A stretch of 52,500 bases of DNA from Bacillus sp. FJAT-18017 (GCF_001278805.1 NZ_CP012602.1:77501-130000); one strand, 5' to 3'; positions 10,186 to 19,088 are shown, counted from the stretch's first letter. Notes: generated by a model not told the origin, from the letters alone. Numbers and translations: made by a program.

Positions 10186-10731
10186 CTATTCGGTCTTTGT
10201 GTATACTTCAGGCTTCAGAACGCCAATATAAGGAAGATTACGGTATTTTTCCGCATAATCAAGCCCATATCCAACAACGAAAGCATCCGGTACTACAAAA
10301 CCGACGTATTCAGCTTTAATATCTACCTTTCTGCCAGTTGGTTTATCGAGGAGCGTGACAATTCTGATTGATTTTGCCTTCCTGTAACGAAATAACTCGA
10401 CAAGATAGCTAAGTGTAAGGCCGCTATCGATTATGTCCTCAATAATTAACAGGTCCCGTCCTTCAACAGAAGTATCCAAATCCTTGAGAATCTTAACTTC
10501 TCCGGATGATACTGTGGAATTGCCATAGCTTGAAACATCCATAAAATCCATTTCAAGATAGCAGTCCATCCTTTTTAAAAGATCTCCCATGAAAGGCATG
10601 GCTCCCTTAAGGACGCCAATGGCCAAAGGAAATTTATCCTTATAATCCTCAGTAAGCCGCGCAGCCAATTCCTTTGTCTTTTCCTGGATTTCCTCTTCAG
10701 AAATCAGAATTTCCTTAATGTCATTTTTCAT
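10186..10731 (-). CDS. hprT: hypoxanthine-guanine phosphoribosyltransferase
   Basis: Purine salvage enzyme that joins hypoxanthine or guanine to PRPP. The 181-residue protein has the PRPP-binding signature [13 protein letters not shown] (94-106) with the acidic pair E98-D99 and the base-binding segment DKPTGRK. It begins 1 bp after the tilS stop (ATGTGAAATG), with its binding site inside the tilS end, so the two are translationally coupled, as in B. subtilis. HprT has been reported there to act with TilS on ftsH expression; ftsH follows here 98 bp on. Confidence 0.96.
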   Translation of the reverse strand: MKNDIKEILISEEEIQEKTKELAARLTEDYKDKFPLAIGVLKGAMPFMGDLLKRMDCYLEMDFMDVSSYGNSTVSSGEVKILKDLDTSVEGRDLLIIEDIIDSGLTLSYLVELFRYRKAKSIRIVTLLDKPTGRKVDIKAEYVGFVVPDAFVVGYGLDYAEKYRNLPYIGVLKPEVYTKTE

Positions 10732-10732
10732 T

Positions 10733-12145
10733 TCACATGTGCCCCCCAGAGGTTGTTGGTTCCTTTTTATACTTTAGCTTCAGATAGCGTTCTCCGGGTT
10801 CCCCTGCAGAATCATAGGGTGTTTTCCTCAGACCCGGCAGCCAGACTATCCGGCCGCTACTATCTGTTATGACAGGCCAGTTTCCACGTTCAGAAACGGG
10901 TACCTTGCAATCGATGAAAATATCCTTGATCTTTTTGGTTCCTTCCAGCCCTTTTAATGCCATCCTGTCCCCTTTTTCCCTATTCCGGATAACGAGCGGC
11001 AGATTTATAAGGGAAACCGGAAGAAAGGTGCTATCATTCCCCAACCCATATTCAAGGGTACTGCATACTTCAACTGAAAGTGTAAAGCCATTTGGCAAGT
11101 CTAACTTCCCTATTCCTTCTAATTCAAATCTGAATGGGGCATTATCACTGTCATTAAAGTGGAAAATGCATTGTTGATAGGAACGAGTAACTTTCAGCCC
11201 GGCAGGCATATTAAGCTTGCCTGATGGATGAGGATGATTTATCAGAGAAAGGACTTGATCAATATGTATAGCAGCGAAATAAGCGGGTACCTCTTCATAA
11301 AGATAGTTTAATATTAGTTGAATCCCTCTTCTTTGTAAAGGCATTGGCATCCCAAGAAAAGCCAATATATCAATCACAATCCTATCCTTTTCCCTTCTTG
11401 TCATTACTGTATCCATTCTTTGTGCAGCCAATTCCTCGAGATAAACCTCATCACTTTCCAACTCTTCACTGAATCGCTGAAATTGCTCATGAACATTGGG
11501 ATTTTCCTTCTTCAAGAAGGGCAGGACAATCTTCCGAAACCGGTTCCTGCTATAAATTTCTTTCTCATTACTAGGGTCAAAGCGCGGTTCAATCCCTTTT
11601 TTGTGGCAATAATCCATTATATCATTCCGGGTGGCACCAAGAAGCGGCCTAATAATTTCGGCACCATGAAAGGGTCTGCTAAACGGAATCCCTGCCCTGC
11701 CCTTGCCAATCGAACCTCTAGTCAGCCTCATAAGAATCGTCTCTACCTGGTCATCCCCATGATGTCCCAGCACAAGATACGAATAGCGGCCTTTTTTAAT
11801 CATTTCCCGAAAAAAGCTATATCGCGCATCTCTTGCTGCTTCCTGGCCATTTTTTCTGGTAGCGGAAATGATAGCCGGCACATCAATTCTAGCCATGTTG
11901 AAAGCTATGCCTCTTTCATCACAGTAACGTTTCACATACATGCCATCCTCAAGTGATTCTTTCCCTCTAAACATATGGTCCACATGGGCAACAGAAAGTG
12001 TTATATCCATAACTTCTGTTTGCTCCCAAAGATAGTGAAGAATTGCCATTGAATCCGGCCCGCCAGATACACCAATAAGAATTCTTTTTCCTTTTAAGGA
12101 AATGGCTTTTCGTTTTAAAAGTGCCTCAATTTTTTCTTCAAGCAT
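10733..12145 (-). CDS. tilS: tRNA(Ile)-lysidine synthase
   Basis: Modifies C34 of tRNA-Ile(CAU) to lysidine so that it reads AUA instead of AUG; essential. The 470-residue protein has the N-type ATP pyrophosphatase loop SGGPDS (27-32), then [19 protein letters not shown], and a C-terminal TilS domain with [11 protein letters not shown] choose the ATG at 12143-12145, which AGGGAAG precedes at 7 nt; a TTG two codons earlier would overlap that site. It leads the tilS-hprT pair, 146 bp after yabT, with no terminator seen between them. Confidence 0.95.
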   Translation of the reverse strand: MLEEKIEALLKRKAISLKGKRILIGVSGGPDSMAILHYLWEQTEVMDITLSVAHVDHMFRGKESLEDGMYVKRYCDERGIAFNMARIDVPAIISATRKNGQEAARDARYSFFREMIKKGRYSYLVLGHHGDDQVETILMRLTRGSIGKGRAGIPFSRPFHGAEIIRPLLGATRNDIMDYCHKKGIEPRFDPSNEKEIYSRNRFRKIVLPFLKKENPNVHEQFQRFSEELESDEVYLEELAAQRMDTVMTRREKDRIVIDILAFLGMPMPLQRRGIQLILNYLYEEVPAYFAAIHIDQVLSLINHPHPSGKLNMPAGLKVTRSYQQCIFHFNDSDNAPFRFELEGIGKLDLPNGFTLSVEVCSTLEYGLGNDSTFLPVSLINLPLVIRNREKGDRMALKGLEGTKKIKDIFIDCKVPVSERGNWPVITDSSGRIVWLPGLRKTPYDSAGEPGERYLKLKYKKEPTTSGGHM

Positions 12146-12291
12146 CTGCAATCTTCCCTATAATATGTTACCCTGTTTACCCAAAACGAACTTTGAATAA
12201 CCAGCGATTTTTAGTAAAACTGCTTTTCCATTTGTTTACGATAAGAATGGAGAAAAGTTTCATAAGCTAAACAAATTTGTTTCAATTCCTT

Positions 12292-13305
12292 CTAATTTAA
12301 TTGTACAACAATATAAACAATATAAAGAATTGCCATTGCAGATACAATAAAAACGGTCTCCTTCATTCCACCTTGTTTGCGTGTAACTGCCTGGAGGTGT
12401 TTGTTTCCATTTGCCCGCTTTCGTTGTCGGCTTGGCTGTTGGTATGGAGAATTGCTGCCAATATTCGCCGCATTTGGTTGAACCCCACTACTTCGGTGCC
12501 ATCGCCGTTCTCCATTTTCCAGTAGGGCCTCTCTCATGTCTCTTGCAGCAGGATACTCGCCTTTCAATGCTTTAAGAAGCACCGGCTCATACTTGATTAG
12601 TTCTTTTTTTTGCCGTATTGCTTCCTGAAGCTGCTTTAAGCCTCCTCCAACTTTGCTGAATCTCTTTGGGTATGCAATTGATATAAAGACCATTGCAGCG
12701 GCAAATAGATCATAAGAAGGTTCGGCTTTCCTAGAACCCATCCCCCAATATCCGCGGTCAAAGAACTCTGTATACTCCTTGATCGCCCTTCCTGCTAACG
12801 TAGTTCCGCCAACATCAATACAGCGGATTCTGTATGGCGGACCGGCTATAATTAAATTATCAGGCTTTAAATCACCAAATACCCAGCCACTTTGGTGAAG
12901 CTCATCAAGATCATTTAAAAGTTGAAGAAAAATTACCTCAACCCAGTCTCGTCCTTTATTGGCTATAAATGTATCAAAGCATGGACCGTCTATATATTCC
13001 ATTACATAAAAACTCAATAGCCCTCCTGGCCCCTGCCAATCATCAACATCAAGCAAAGAGGGCCCTAGGGCGGTGCCCCGGGCCTTGGCAAAAGACTTCA
13101 ACACATTGACCTCGGATGTGACTGTTAACCCATTGCTGCTAATTTTAAGCGCGGCTTTTTTATTTCCGTACCTGGTTAAATAAACAACGCCATTAGCCCC
13201 TTCACCTAATTCCTTTAGCAAAATATATTTTTGCTTATGCCATTTCCCTTCAATAACAGTAGCCGGAGGCAGCTTACATGGATTCTTCGAAGTATGATTC
13301 ATCAT
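12292..13305 (-). CDS. yabT: membrane-anchored serine/threonine protein kinase YabT
   Basis: Hanks-type kinase; the B. subtilis orthologue is a sporulation kinase activated by DNA that phosphorylates RecA, AbrB and other proteins. In 337 residues: glycine loop GEGANGVVY (34-42), ATP lysine K54 in AALK, catalytic FGDLKPDN (143-150) with D145, lacking the usual HRD arginine, and DVGG (164-167) in place of DFG. A basic linker (about 280-315) leads to one C-terminal transmembrane helix (about 318-335), without extracellular domain. It overlaps yabS by 32 bp. Both non-canonical motifs also occur in the Bacillus orthologue, so they do not suggest decay. Confidence 0.94.
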   Translation of the reverse strand: MMNHTSKNPCKLPPATVIEGKWHKQKYILLKELGEGANGVVYLTRYGNKKAALKISSNGLTVTSEVNVLKSFAKARGTALGPSLLDVDDWQGPGGLLSFYVMEYIDGPCFDTFIANKGRDWVEVIFLQLLNDLDELHQSGWVFGDLKPDNLIIAGPPYRIRCIDVGGTTLAGRAIKEYTEFFDRGYWGMGSRKAEPSYDLFAAAMVFISIAYPKRFSKVGGGLKQLQEAIRQKKELIKYEPVLLKALKGEYPAARDMREALLENGERRWHRSSGVQPNAANIGSNSPYQQPSRQRKRANGNKHLQAVTRKQGGMKETVFIVSAMAILYIVYIVVQLN

Positions 13306-14011
13306 CTTGCCCGATAAGGCTCCTTAATGATTTCTTTTGGTCAAACGAACGGAGTGCAATGCGTATAGCTGGTCCAGTTGGAGTGATTCCTCCGGGAGTA
13401 ATCATTGAAAATATACTTGTAATGGATTCAAGGCGCGGAGTCCAATCAAGGACTTTTTCGACATCTTCCCTTTTCCCGGGAAATACGAACACAGAGAAAT
13501 TGTTTTTGCCTGTTCTTGCATTGAGGCTAATTGATAAATCAAGCAGCGCCTCTTTCACTGTTGGGAGTTTATGTTTCATGCTTGCACTTGCATCGACCAA
13601 AATCAGGACTTCAAGGTCAACCGTTTCTCCCAGTTCATCGACGACCTCCATGACCTCACCTCGCTCTTCAGGCGGAAGGTCTTCCATTGTTTTTGACCTG
13701 CCTAGGATTTGCTGCAATTCACGATTGACTACACCTTGAATAGTCTGATTCATCGCTTGTCTCGTCACCATTTGAACAGTTTGGGAAAGCTGTGTGGAAT
13801 ATACAACCTGACTAACCCCGCCACCTGATAATGCAATCCCCTCTATTTCTCTCATTCCCTGTTCATCGATTGTATCCCGTTCCATTACACCAATAACATT
13901 GACCGTCACACCCTGTTCTTTTGCAAGAGCCGCCATTGCAACAGGGTCCTCTCCCTGATTAGAACATCCATCGGTAATGACCAATATCTGCCGGATCTTT
14001 CCCGTTCGCAT
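13274..14011 (-). CDS. yabS: von Willebrand factor A domain protein YabS
   Basis: A 245-residue soluble protein with a metal-ion adhesion (MIDAS) motif DASAS at 140-144 and the supporting GGITPTGPAI at 207-216, showing a VWA domain in the C-terminal half. The N-terminal part also has a VWA-like strand and loop (ILVITDGCSNQGEDP, 9-23). The ATG has GGAGG at 7-nt spacing. Function is unknown; in B. subtilis it lies between spoIIE and yabT and is expressed in sporulation, and the 32-bp overlap with the kinase gene suggests the two products act together. Confidence 0.88.
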   Translation of the reverse strand: MRTGKIRQILVITDGCSNQGEDPVAMAALAKEQGVTVNVIGVMERDTIDEQGMREIEGIALSGGGVSQVVYSTQLSQTVQMVTRQAMNQTIQGVVNRELQQILGRSKTMEDLPPEERGEVMEVVDELGETVDLEVLILVDASASMKHKLPTVKEALLDLSISLNARTGKNNFSVFVFPGKREDVEKVLDWTPRLESITSIFSMITPGGITPTGPAIRIALRSFDQKKSLRSLIGQDDESYFEESM

Positions 14012-14098
14012 TCCGTTCCCTCCATTCTTGAAATGTTACCATCTTCGACGTGATGAAGGGGATTTATACCTATTTACAGACCAGAAGCCTTTAAAGAA

Positions 14099-16564
14099 TT
14101 AGGCACGACGTTTCTTTATGCTTTGCACGGGAATGGATGCCCACTTCGGAGTATTATGCTTTATCTTTGCAACTGCGACAGTCATATCATCCTCTATTTG
14201 ATTGGACCTTGAGCGAATGACTTCCTCCATGATTAAATCTGCTATAGCCTGAGGATCTTCTGTCTCTAGTTCATGAATCTTTCTTTTCATCCACATCTCA
14301 TAATTCCCCACATGCTTTGGACCTTCGAAGACACCATCGCTCATCATAATAAGGATATCTCCGGCCTTAAGTTGCTCTGTTACCATATCAACATCGAACT
14401 CCTGAACGATTCCCATCGGAAGGTTGCTGGCCTGGATTTTCATTACCTTCTTCCCTCTCTTGATAAAGCTTGGCGTTGATCCAATTTTCAGAAATTTGGC
14501 TGAAGCGTTCTGCATATCAATAACCGCAAGATCCAGTGTCGAAAAAACCTCATCATTTGTCCGTAATGATAACACGGAGTTTACAGATTTAATTGCCACC
14601 TTTTCCTCAATACCGGACTTCAGGATTTGCTGTAACAATTTTAATGTTTCTTGGCTTTCATCGTGAGCCCGCTTGCCATTCCCCATTCCATCGCTTATTG
14701 CAATTGCGTATTTGCCGCTTCCAAGCTCTACCGTTGAAAAACTGTCCCCTGACACAAAACCCCCATCCTTGGCTGCATAGGCGACTCCCGTTTCAACGGT
14801 ATAAGCCTTTGCAGACCGAAATGTAACCTGGCATAGCCCACCTGGAAATGTGCCGCATTCTTCCGTGCTGACAATGATCGTTTCCCCTAATATATCAGAG
14901 AGCATCGGTGCAATTAACTTTTCGCATTCACCATGCCCATTACAAAATGGAATAGTCATGTCAATATCAACATTGCCTTGTTCAAGGTTATAAATTTCAA
15001 CATTCTCTATTTGAAGGCCAAAACCCTGGATTGCCTCGTGAATTTGCTCTTCCTGTTTATGAAGGTTCTCCCGCTCTCTCTGAATTTCTTTAGCAAAATC
15101 ACCCATGACTTCCGAAACCCCAAGCAGTTGGTCTGCTACCAGCCTTCTGCTCTCATGGACCTGTTTTTTCAGTTTTTGATTGGCCTGGTATACCGCTAGT
15201 TCCTGATGAATTGCTTCTAAAACCTTCTTTGGGCGTGAACAATGCTTCTCCCACTCCCTGGCCAGTTTTGGAGGAATGTTCGCCTTAGATTGATCCATTT
15301 GCAGCATAATTTCTTCCATATAGTCATATGTTGTTGTAAAGTTCCTTGTCCAGCAATGTTCTTTCTTAAAGCAGGTCTGGCATGTCTTTTCAGCAACATT
15401 GCTAAGAAAGAAGTCCAGTTCCTTATCCTCACCCGGTTCTGGATCGTTTTGCGAAAAGCTTTTTGATAGTGTTTCAAATACATCCGAAAACTGCGCAACC
15501 CTTTTTGCCGTTACATCTCTCATTTTACGCATGTACTTTTGCTGCTCAGCGGTATGTTCCGGAGTACCAGGTATATATTTTGCTATTCTTTCTGTTAGGG
15601 CTATAGGGGTCATAAAAAGCAAAACAATGGCGGCACCTGTTTCCAATAGGGTACCTGAAAGCGAACTTCCAATTTCACCATACATTCCAACAAGCAACGT
15701 TGAAACAAGTAAGCCAAAGGATACTCCTATTTTTTTCCCTTCTTTCAATAAGCCGCCAAGTACCCCGGAAAAAGCAAGGAGACTCATATGCGAAAAACTC
15801 GATACATTTGCCAGACTAAAGATAAGCCCTGTTACGACACCGACTGTCGAGCCAACAGCGGCCCCGGCAACAAGCGAGAATACTAGTACGAGATATCTTG
15901 ACATTACATGCTCTATTGAAACCCCGTACAATGTCCATCCAATGGTCCCTGTCATGATGGATGCAAGCAGAATGATCAAAGAAACAATCTCTTCTGTCTT
16001 CAACGGCTGCTTTCGTTTATTTATTGTCACAAGCGGAACACTCTGCAAAAATATTAATGATAGAATGAAGGCAAGTACTCCTTCGACCGATGCCATCATT
16101 CCATCGTATAGTGTAAGATTTCCAGTCACTACAAACCTCTCACCCAGTTTACCTGCGAAAAGAACAATTCCTGTATAATAAGGGATTATCTTTGCCGGAT
16201 TTGTAATCCACTCCCTTGTAGCCCTAAATAAAAGCAGGAATAAAAAGATGATGGTAAAGGAGGATAATGCATTTCCAAGAGATATCGTAGCTGCACCAGC
16301 TATTAAACCTAGGAGCGCCAGTGGAGCCCGTTCTTTTTTAATTAAAAAGACAGCTGCAAAGAAGGGTAAACCAAAAGGAGTCAACTTTGATAGTATCAGG
16401 GCTCTGCCCAGCAGAAAACCGACAATGATAAGAAGATATCCGTGTTTGAGAAAAAAAAGTTCAGCCTTGTCCTGCATTTTTGCAAATAGATTTCCAATTT
16501 CCCATCTGGTCCCCAATCCAGAGTTAGAAACCTGCCCGATAATTGTTTCATCCGCTCTTTCCAA
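14099..16564 (-). CDS. spoIIE: stage II sporulation protein E (PP2C-type phosphatase)
   Basis: Polytopic phosphatase that dephosphorylates SpoIIAA-P to free sigma-F in the forespore and that also binds FtsZ during polar septation. Of 821 residues, the first about 330 hold some ten transmembrane helices (from YLLIIVGFLLGRALIL), the middle binds FtsZ, and the C-terminal 250 form the phosphatase with metal ligands in ISDGMGNG (D625), SDGVFEG (D743) and EDDMT (792-796). The only credible start is TTG (16562-16564): GGGGGAG precedes it at 7 nt, and the next methionine is at residue 30, inside a segment conserved in orthologues. Confidence 0.98.
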   Translation of the reverse strand: MERADETIIGQVSNSGLGTRWEIGNLFAKMQDKAELFFLKHGYLLIIVGFLLGRALILSKLTPFGLPFFAAVFLIKKERAPLALLGLIAGAATISLGNALSSFTIIFLFLLLFRATREWITNPAKIIPYYTGIVLFAGKLGERFVVTGNLTLYDGMMASVEGVLAFILSLIFLQSVPLVTINKRKQPLKTEEIVSLIILLASIMTGTIGWTLYGVSIEHVMSRYLVLVFSLVAGAAVGSTVGVVTGLIFSLANVSSFSHMSLLAFSGVLGGLLKEGKKIGVSFGLLVSTLLVGMYGEIGSSLSGTLLETGAAIVLLFMTPIALTERIAKYIPGTPEHTAEQQKYMRKMRDVTAKRVAQFSDVFETLSKSFSQNDPEPGEDKELDFFLSNVAEKTCQTCFKKEHCWTRNFTTTYDYMEEIMLQMDQSKANIPPKLAREWEKHCSRPKKVLEAIHQELAVYQANQKLKKQVHESRRLVADQLLGVSEVMGDFAKEIQRERENLHKQEEQIHEAIQGFGLQIENVEIYNLEQGNVDIDMTIPFCNGHGECEKLIAPMLSDILGETIIVSTEECGTFPGGLCQVTFRSAKAYTVETGVAYAAKDGGFVSGDSFSTVELGSGKYAIAISDGMGNGKRAHDESQETLKLLQQILKSGIEEKVAIKSVNSVLSLRTNDEVFSTLDLAVIDMQNASAKFLKIGSTPSFIKRGKKVMKIQASNLPMGIVQEFDVDMVTEQLKAGDILIMMSDGVFEGPKHVGNYEMWMKRKIHELETEDPQAIADLIMEEVIRSRSNQIEDDMTVAVAKIKHNTPKWASIPVQSIKKRRA

Positions 16565-16597
16565 AATAACACTCCCCCGTCTGTAATCATTGGGCTA

Positions 16598-16630
16598 ATT
16601 ATAAATGGACAAGCATTCAAAGATTGTCAA
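16598..16630 (-). promoter_or_regulatory. spoIIE promoter with 21-bp spacer
   Basis: Minus-strand TTGACA (16630-16625) and TATAAT (16603-16598) are both perfect sigma-A hexamers but lie 21 bp apart instead of 17. The B. subtilis spoIIE promoter is known for this same spacing, which makes it dependent on Spo0A-P. The -35 is embedded in ATTTTGACAATC, itself close to a Spo0A box in reverse. Confidence 0.85.
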
Positions 16631-16655
16631 AATAAAGGCTGCTCCAATTAGTTTT

Positions 16656-16663
16656 GTTCGACG
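16656..16663 (-). promoter_or_regulatory. Spo0A box upstream of spoIIE
   Basis: Minus-strand CGTCGAAC matches the core of the 0A box (TGTCGAA) with one mismatch, 26 bp upstream of the -35 of spoIIE. Position and gene context support Spo0A-P activation. Confidence 0.55.
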
Positions 16664-16752
16664 CATTTCACACGGTTTGCCACAGTCATACAAAACTTGC
16701 CAAGACTATTTCACCTATCTTACCTTTGAGGTGGGGAAAAACAAAAAATATA

Positions 16753-16781
16753 TTGACAGCCCTTTTTATTGTCTGTATTAT
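16753..16781 (+). promoter_or_regulatory. sigma-A promoter of the tRNA pair
   Basis: TTGACA (16753-16758) and TATTAT (16776-16781) are spaced 17 bp apart, 57 bp upstream of tRNA-Met on the plus strand. It is back to back with the spoIIE promoter. Confidence 0.85.
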
Positions 16782-16838
16782 AAAACTTGTGCTTTTTAAA
16801 AAGGCACTTGCCCTTGCCACCAGCATCTGGTGCAAAAT

Positions 16839-16912
16839 GGCGGTGTAGCTCAGCTGGCTAGAGCGTACGGTTCATACCCGTAAGGTCGGGGGTTCGATCC
16901 CCTCCGCCGCTA
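16839..16912 (+). tRNA. tRNA-Met (CAT), elongator
   Basis: A 74-nt cloverleaf: acceptor GGCGGTG paired to CGCCGCT, D-arm GCTCAGCTGGCTAGAGC, anticodon loop TTCATAC with CAT, T-arm GGGGG-TTCGATC-CCCTC, discriminator A. The first acceptor pair is G-U, and the sequence is nearly identical to the Bacillus elongator tRNA-Met. The 3' CCA is not encoded and must be added by CCA transferase. Confidence 0.97.
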
Positions 16913-16920
16913 TATTTAGG

Positions 16921-16950
16921 AAATGCCTGGAAAACCAGGCGTTTTCTTTT
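16921..16950 (+). terminator. terminator-like hairpin between the two tRNAs
   Basis: AAATGCCTGG and CCAGGCGTTT form a 10-bp stem with an AAAA loop, followed by a T-rich tail (TTTTCTTTT from 16942). It lies 8 bp after tRNA-Met and 5 bp before tRNA-Glu, and would reduce transcription of the second tRNA unless it serves as a processing signal. Confidence 0.6.
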
Positions 16951-16955
16951 AACTT

Positions 16956-17027
16956 GGCCCCTTGGTCAAGCGGTTAAGACACCGCCCTTTCACGGCGGTA
17001 ACACGGGTTCGAATCCCGTAGGGGTCA
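16956..17027 (+). tRNA. tRNA-Glu (TTC)
   Basis: A 72-nt cloverleaf: acceptor GGCCCCT with AGGGGTC, D-arm region GGTCAAGCGGTTAAGAC, anticodon stem CCGCC with GGCGG around CTTTCAC (anticodon TTC), T-arm ACGGG-TTCGAAT-CCCGT, discriminator A. CCA is not encoded. A strong terminator follows 8 bp later. Confidence 0.97.
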
Positions 17028-17034
17028 TAATGAA

Positions 17035-17070
17035 AAAGGAGCCACCCAATTGGGTGGCTCCTTTCTTATT
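17035..17070 (+). terminator. terminator of the tRNA operon
   Basis: AAAGGAGCCACCC and GGGTGGCTCCTTT form a 13-bp stem with an AATT loop, followed by CTTATT. It ends the plus-strand tRNA transcript. Confidence 0.88.
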
Positions 17071-17100
17071 GCTGTTTTATGCTTTCACGCTTATTATGGC

Positions 17101-17134
17101 CAAAAAAACAGGCAAACCCAAATGGGCCCGCCTG
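17101..17134 (-). terminator. intrinsic terminator after yabR
   Basis: Minus-strand CAGGC and GCCTG arms enclose GGGCCC pairing with GGGTTT through three G-U pairs, with an ATTT loop and a TTTTTTT tail (17108-17102). It lies 40 bp after yabR and faces the tRNA terminator. Confidence 0.75.
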
Positions 17135-17173
17135 GTATAAGAAAATATATAATTCAATTTTAGCAGCAACAAG

Positions 17174-17599
17174 TTATCCTCGTCTGGCACCTCTGCCGCC
17201 TCGTTTTGATTCGGTATGGCGCTTTAGGGATGTTAGGCGATCTTCACTATCCTTTAAGAATTTAGCCATTTTTGATTCGAAATTCTCAGGGCGTGGAGCA
17301 CGGTGGTCATTCGTCCTACCCTGACGCGGACGTGGTGTATATGGCCTCTGCTGTTGTTCCGGACGGTCCTTAGCCTTTTTAATTGAAAGGCCAATTTTCC
17401 CATCCTTTTCAACATTAATGACTTTAACCTCAACCATGTCACCCACTTTAAGATGGTCGTTGATATCCTTGACATAGTTATCCGCTACTTCACTGATGTG
17501 GACAAGGCCAGTCGACCCTTCCGGCAGCTCGACGAACGCTCCGAAATTTGTTATCCCTGTTACCTTTCCTTGTAACTTGCTGCCTACTTCGATTGACAT
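17174..17599 (-). CDS. yabR: S1-domain RNA-binding protein YabR
   Basis: A 141-residue protein with one S1 OB-fold (residues 2-72: GSKLQGKVTGITNFGAFVEL, GLVHISEVAD) similar to those of polynucleotide phosphorylase and ribosomal protein S1. The C-terminal half (about 75-141) is rich in Arg, Gln and Gly and probably unstructured, which would suit RNA contact. It is related to the general stress protein GSP13/YugI family. The partner RNA is unknown. It has its own sigma-A promoter and terminator, downstream of divIC. Confidence 0.92.
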   Translation of the reverse strand: MSIEVGSKLQGKVTGITNFGAFVELPEGSTGLVHISEVADNYVKDINDHLKVGDMVEVKVINVEKDGKIGLSIKKAKDRPEQQQRPYTPRPRQGRTNDHRAPRPENFESKMAKFLKDSEDRLTSLKRHTESKRGGRGARRG

Positions 17600-17648
17600 A
17601 AAAAGAATTTTCCTCCTTAAAAATATAAAAAAATCATACTTACTCTAT

Positions 17649-17677
17649 ATTATACCGAAATTAAAAAATGAGTGCAA
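17649..17677 (-). promoter_or_regulatory. sigma-A promoter of yabR
   Basis: Minus-strand TTGCAC (17677-17672) and a perfect TATAAT (17654-17649) are spaced 17 bp apart, 50 bp before the yabR start. Confidence 0.75.
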
Positions 17678-17694
17678 TGGAACAACCATGTGGT

Positions 17695-18084
17695 TCATTT
17701 TTCCTTATCATTTCCATCATTGGGAAGCGTGAAGATCGTCTCCCCTTCACCAGAATAATAGTACAGCTTCCTGGCCAGTTTTGCTAAGTATTCATCATCG
17801 TTGAGTTTTTTTATTTCCTCATTGAGCACATCACGCTCATTCTCAAGTTCTGTCAGCTGTTGTTTAAGCTGTGCCTTTTCAGACTTTTTTTCTTCCAGCA
17901 TAGTTGCTCTTGTATACATTGACGAAACTGCGAAATACATCAAAAGGGCTGCCAGCAACGCAAACGCAGACAATCGGCGGATGAGCCCTTTCCGCTTCCG
18001 CAATGCAGCTTCTGATGAATAAAGCTTAGCTTCCACATATTCATTGTTGATCCTGGCTACATTCCGTTTCTTTGTCTCCCTCAT
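17695..18084 (-). CDS. divIC: cell division protein DivIC (FtsB-like)
   Basis: Essential bitopic division protein that forms the FtsL-DivIB-DivIC septal complex. The 129 residues comprise a short cytoplasmic N-terminus, one transmembrane helix (37-56, RLSAFALLAALLMYFAVSSM), and an extracellular coiled coil (about 60-97, EKAQLKQQLTELENE) with a short tail containing YYYSGEGETIF. The ATG has GGGGGA at 5-nt spacing. It is last in the yabP-yabQ-divIC unit, 12 bp after yabQ. Confidence 0.95.
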   Translation of the reverse strand: MRETKKRNVARINNEYVEAKLYSSEAALRKRKGLIRRLSAFALLAALLMYFAVSSMYTRATMLEEKKSEKAQLKQQLTELENERDVLNEEIKKLNDDEYLAKLARKLYYYSGEGETIFTLPNDGNDKEK

Positions 18085-18096
18085 GCTGGTCCCCCT

Positions 18097-18729
18097 TTAC
18101 TTTTTATTTTTATTCCACTTAATCGCCCTTTTATAAACATTCTTTGTCTTTATAAATAATCCTGCCATTTTATTATATAACTTCTCGACGTTTTTTTTAA
18201 TCCCTTTCGGCATGAGTTTCCAACAAATTTGAAAAAATTTCTTCAACGGCAAGAAAAAAATGACTTTAATAGCTTTAAGTAAAATTTTCAATATAAAATT
18301 CCCTGAGGATAGGAGTGCTTTCCCAAGAAGGAGGACAAGCCCTACGACAATTTGGATAAGTCCAACAACAGGATTAAAAATTAAAAGACTACACGTTTTA
18401 ACGAGAAAACGCCATATGGTTTTCACGAAATGAATCAACTTTTCCAATAACCAAAGATAGAAACTTTTTATCAACGCCTGATACGCAGCAAATCCGCACA
18501 ACAAAGCCAGAAATATATAAAAGCGGATTTCTCCACGGTTCACTATAAAAAGCACATAAAAAATTACCAGGGCCTGTACAGCCCAAAACAAAATGTCATT
18601 GATGAAGGAGATCCAGCTCTTTCGTTTTGGGCGGTTTAAGAAGCGCTGGTAAGTGTCTAGCGTCATACCGAAGCCAATCCCCGAAATAATCATTGCCGCC
18701 ATGGTCATGAACTGGACATTCAGTGTCAT
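18097..18729 (-). CDS. yabQ: spore cortex biosynthesis membrane protein YabQ
   Basis: A 210-residue integral membrane protein with about five hydrophobic segments, beginning MTLNVQFMTMAAMIISGIGF and ending in a very basic tail (KRAIKWNKNKK). The B. subtilis orthologue is made in the mother cell and needed for the spore cortex. Its ATG overlaps the stop of yabP (ATGA), so the two are coupled. The short stretch IGFGMTLDTYQRFLNR is the most family-like part. The biochemical activity is unknown. Confidence 0.92.
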   Translation of the reverse strand: MTLNVQFMTMAAMIISGIGFGMTLDTYQRFLNRPKRKSWISFINDILFWAVQALVIFYVLFIVNRGEIRFYIFLALLCGFAAYQALIKSFYLWLLEKLIHFVKTIWRFLVKTCSLLIFNPVVGLIQIVVGLVLLLGKALLSSGNFILKILLKAIKVIFFLPLKKFFQICWKLMPKGIKKNVEKLYNKMAGLFIKTKNVYKRAIKWNKNKK

Positions 18730-19028
18730 CGGAACAATTTGCTAAAGAAGCCTTTAGCTTTTTCTCCTTGCTGTTCATCCAGATAAACAAGTTCAAACAC
18801 TTTTCCCTTAATTGACACAACTCCTTTATCGACATCCAGATTCTTCATTTGCAAATTTTGGCCTTTAATAGAAAGAAACCCCATAGTTGTCTCAAGGAGG
18901 AATTCTTCGTTATCAAAGCTTTCAACTTGCTTTACTCCGGTAATGTCCAGAAGCTTGCGCCCTCTCATAATGACATCATGTTCAGGTACTGTTCCTTTGT
19001 TTTGATTCGTATCATAATACTGGCTCAT
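18726..19028 (-). CDS. yabP: sporulation protein YabP
   Basis: A 100-residue soluble protein of the YabP/YqfC family, with motifs GRKLLDITGVKQVESFDNEE and FLSIKGQNLQMKNLDVDKG followed by GVVSIKGKV. Orthologues are sigma-E controlled and accumulate in the mother cell; deletion together with YabQ impairs cortex formation. The ATG has GGGGG at 8-nt spacing. It overlaps yabQ by 4 bp and lies 101 bp after rqcP. A weak sigma-E-like promoter is visible upstream. Confidence 0.92.
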   Translation of the reverse strand: MSQYYDTNQNKGTVPEHDVIMRGRKLLDITGVKQVESFDNEEFLLETTMGFLSIKGQNLQMKNLDVDKGVVSIKGKVFELVYLDEQQGEKAKGFFSKLFR

Positions 19029-19060
19029 CTGTTCAACCCCCGAATCACATAGTTTTGTAC

Positions 19061-19088
19061 ATCCTATGCCATATTCGTGTTAAATAGA
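19061..19088 (-). promoter_or_regulatory. possible sigma-E promoter of yabP
   Basis: Minus-strand CATAGGAT (19068-19061) resembles the sigma-E -10 CATACAAT in 6 of 8 positions; TCTATTT lies 13 bp upstream. Family knowledge predicts sigma-E here, but the -35 is poor. Confidence 0.35.

Noticed and set aside
12292..13305. yabT as a degraded kinase because HRD and DFG motifs are altered
   Set aside because: The same FGDLKPDN and DVGG variants occur in the active B. subtilis orthologue, and the remaining catalytic residues are present.
15399..16178. 259-codon plus-strand open frame opposite spoIIE
   Set aside because: Antisense to the conserved spoIIE coding sequence, rich in Ser, Pro and Thr as expected from the reverse of hydrophobic codons.
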